A DNA stretch of 7,231 nt, taken from assembly GCA_028687395.1 (NCBI GenBank), contig JAQUAE010000088.1, forward strand, positions 1-7,231, given 5' to 3'. Position numbers and translations under genes: made by a program. The stretch is from Anaerolineales bacterium. GTDB lineage: Bacteria; Chloroflexota; Anaerolineae; Anaerolineales; UBA4823. Positions 6,331-7,231 of the stretch are shown here, one piece after another. The notes under the pieces are model-generated. The model was not told the DNA's origin. It did no database searches and saw only the letters and a program-made list of their open reading frames with translations. Position 1 is the first letter of the stretch. Each line of letters starts with the position of its first letter.

Positions 6331-6352
6331 ATGGGTGTATACTTACGCCCAT
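6331..6352 (+). promoter_or_regulatory. Inverted repeat over a -10-like TATACT, possible maeB promoter/operator
   Basis: ATGGGTGTA (6331-6339) and TACGCCCAT (6344-6352) pair over nine positions with one mismatch (a G-U pair in RNA), around TACT. TATACT (6338-6343) fits a -10 element, with a start expected near 6350, about 95 nt before maeB. No good -35 stands 16-19 bp upstream, so an activator would be needed if it is a promoter. A third ATGGG follows at 6359-6363. Confidence 0.4.
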
Positions 6353-6382
6353 ATTTAGATGGGAATAGTCTGCATTCAGCCC

Positions 6383-6418
6383 GGAGGCCGCGGGCATTTC
6401 GTTCCCACTGCGGCTTCC
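6383..6418 (+). repeat. Stem-loop in the maeB upstream leader
   Basis: GGAGGCCGC (6383-6391) pairs with GCGGCTTCC (6410-6418) over nine positions, one as G-U. GGG (6392-6394) then pairs with CCC (6404-6406), leaving a 9-nt loop and three unpaired bases. It ends about 26 nt before the maeB ATG. No T-tract follows, so termination is unlikely; control of translation or RNA stability is possible but unproven. Confidence 0.5.
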
Positions 6419-6444
6419 GAGTCTAACTTACTGGGGAGCCCTTA

Positions 6445-7231
6445 ATGATCAAGATCACCCGCGAAGACGCCCTGGAATACCACCGCCTGGATGGCCGGCC
6501 GGGCAAGATCGCCATCCTACCCACCAAGCCGATGTCCACCCAGCGCGACCTGTCCATGGCCTACACGCCCGGCGTGGCCGTGCCGGTGGAGGAAATCGAG
6601 AAGCACCCCGAGCTCGGCTACGAATATACCGCCAAGGGCAACCTGGTGGCGGTGGTCACCAATGGCACCGCCATCCTGGGCCTGGGCGACCGCGGCGCGC
6701 TGGCCGCCAAGCCGGTGATGGAAGGCAAGGGCGTGCTCTTCAAGAAGTTCGCCGACGTAGACGTCTTCGACATCGAGGCCGACACGCACGACCCCAACCA
6801 GGTGATCCAGGTGGTCGCGGCGATCGCCCCCACCTTCGGCGGCATCAACCTGGAGGACATCAAGGCGCCGGAGTGCTTCTACATCGAAGAGAAGCTCAAG
6901 GCGATGCTGGATATTCCCGTCTTCCACGACGATCAGCACGGCACGGCGATCATCTCAGCAGCCGCCCTGCTCAACGGGCTGGAGTTGGTGGGCAAGCCCA
7001 TCGACGAGGTTACCATCGTCGTATCGGGCGCCGGGGCTTCAGCCATCTCCTGCGCCGAGCTGATGGTGCAATTGGGAGCTCAGCGCAAGAACATCACCCT
7101 GGTAGACACGCGCGGCGTGATCTACCAGGGGCGACAGGAAGGCATGAACCAGTACAAGCAGCGCTTCGCCGGGGACACGCCGGCGCGCACCCTGGCCGAG
7201 GCCGTGCGTGGGGCGGACGTGTTCTACGGAT
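6445..7231 (+). CDS. maeB: NADP-type malic enzyme, N-terminal part, cut by right window edge
   Basis: Oxidative decarboxylation of malate to pyruvate and CO2, in the cytoplasm, usually making NADPH in MaeB-type enzymes. Seen: 262 codons. LSMAYTPGVAVPVEEI (36-51) carries the catalytic Tyr40. LGLGDRGALAAKPVMEGKGVLFKKF (about 79-102) holds the expected catalytic Lys95. INLEDI (134-139) supplies metal ligands Glu137 and Asp138, and FHDDQHGTA (160-168) the ligand Asp163. VVSGAGASAISCAELM (192-207) is the nucleotide-binding GxGxxA turn at the start of the NAD(P)-binding domain. These assignments rest on alignment by eye with known malic enzymes. The ATG at 6445 has GGGGAG about 6 nt upstream. Whether the full protein is the short form (about 400-450 residues) or carries a C-terminal phosphotransacetylase-like domain (about 750) cannot be seen. 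Cofactor preference is inferred. It is divergent from livK. Confidence 0.95.
   Translation, partial: MIKITREDALEYHRLDGRPGKIAILPTKPMSTQRDLSMAYTPGVAVPVEEIEKHPELGYEYTAKGNLVAVVTNGTAILGLGDRGALAAKPVMEGKGVLFKKFADVDVFDIEADTHDPNQVIQVVAAIAPTFGGINLEDIKAPECFYIEEKLKAMLDIPVFHDDQHGTAIISAAALLNGLELVGKPIDEVTIVVSGAGASAISCAELMVQLGAQRKNITLVDTRGVIYQGRQEGMNQYKQRFAGDTPARTLAEAVRGADVFYG

Larger units (their letters stand above)
5928..6444. other. Divergent intergenic region between livK and maeB
   Basis: This 517-bp stretch has no protein-coding gene that I can support. Its right half (about 6245-6420) holds promoter-like hexamers and four inverted repeats, listed separately. Its left half (about 5945-6240) would be the leader RNA of livK if transcription starts near 6257; it contains a T-box-core-like motif at 6199-6213 and a strong ribosome-binding-like sequence at 6020-6030. 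No tRNA or rRNA was recognised in it. Confidence 0.7.

Overview
The window holds one ordinary-looking metabolic locus from a fairly GC-rich bacterium: a branched-chain amino acid type (HAAT/Liv) ABC importer operon on the minus strand, flanked by a DMT-family permease on the same strand and a divergently oriented malic enzyme gene. The binding protein has a lipoprotein signal (lipobox LGAC), as expected when such proteins are tethered to a cytoplasmic membrane. Together with the style of the proteins this fits a Chloroflexi (Anaerolineae-like) genome. That assignment is inference from general appearance, not from a search.

Layout, in transcription order on the minus strand: a 517-bp divergent intergenic region (5928-6444); the substrate-binding lipoprotein gene livK (5927-4753), broken by an apparent one-base loss in a C-run near 5226-5230; a 131-bp gap with a terminator-like hairpin (4645-4680); livH (4621-3698); livM (3656 or 3635 to 2319); livG (2341-1568), whose start overlaps the end of livM; livF (1568-855), joined to livG through a TGATG stop/start overlap; then, after 70 bp with no evident terminator, an EamA-type transporter (784 to beyond position 1). 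On the plus strand, maeB (NADP-type malic enzyme) starts at 6445 and runs off the right edge.

How the genes work together: LivK would capture an amino acid or similar small ligand outside the membrane, LivH and LivM form the channel, and LivG and LivF are the two ATPases. The hairpin after livK would let most transcripts stop there, giving an excess of binding protein over membrane components. The EamA protein may be co-transcribed. Malic enzyme converts malate to pyruvate, the carbon precursor of branched-chain amino acids. A shared regulatory region between maeB and livK is possible but unproven.

The divergent region is the least explained part. It contains a perfect 10-bp inverted repeat whose arms carry -35-like hexamers facing each other, a good minus-strand promoter candidate (TTGACA-N17-TACACT), three further stem-forming repeats before maeB, a leader of about 330 nt for livK with a T-box-core-like motif, and an orphan strong Shine-Dalgarno sequence. 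I found no tRNA, rRNA, CRISPR array or insertion sequence, and no clearly new defence or biosynthetic system.
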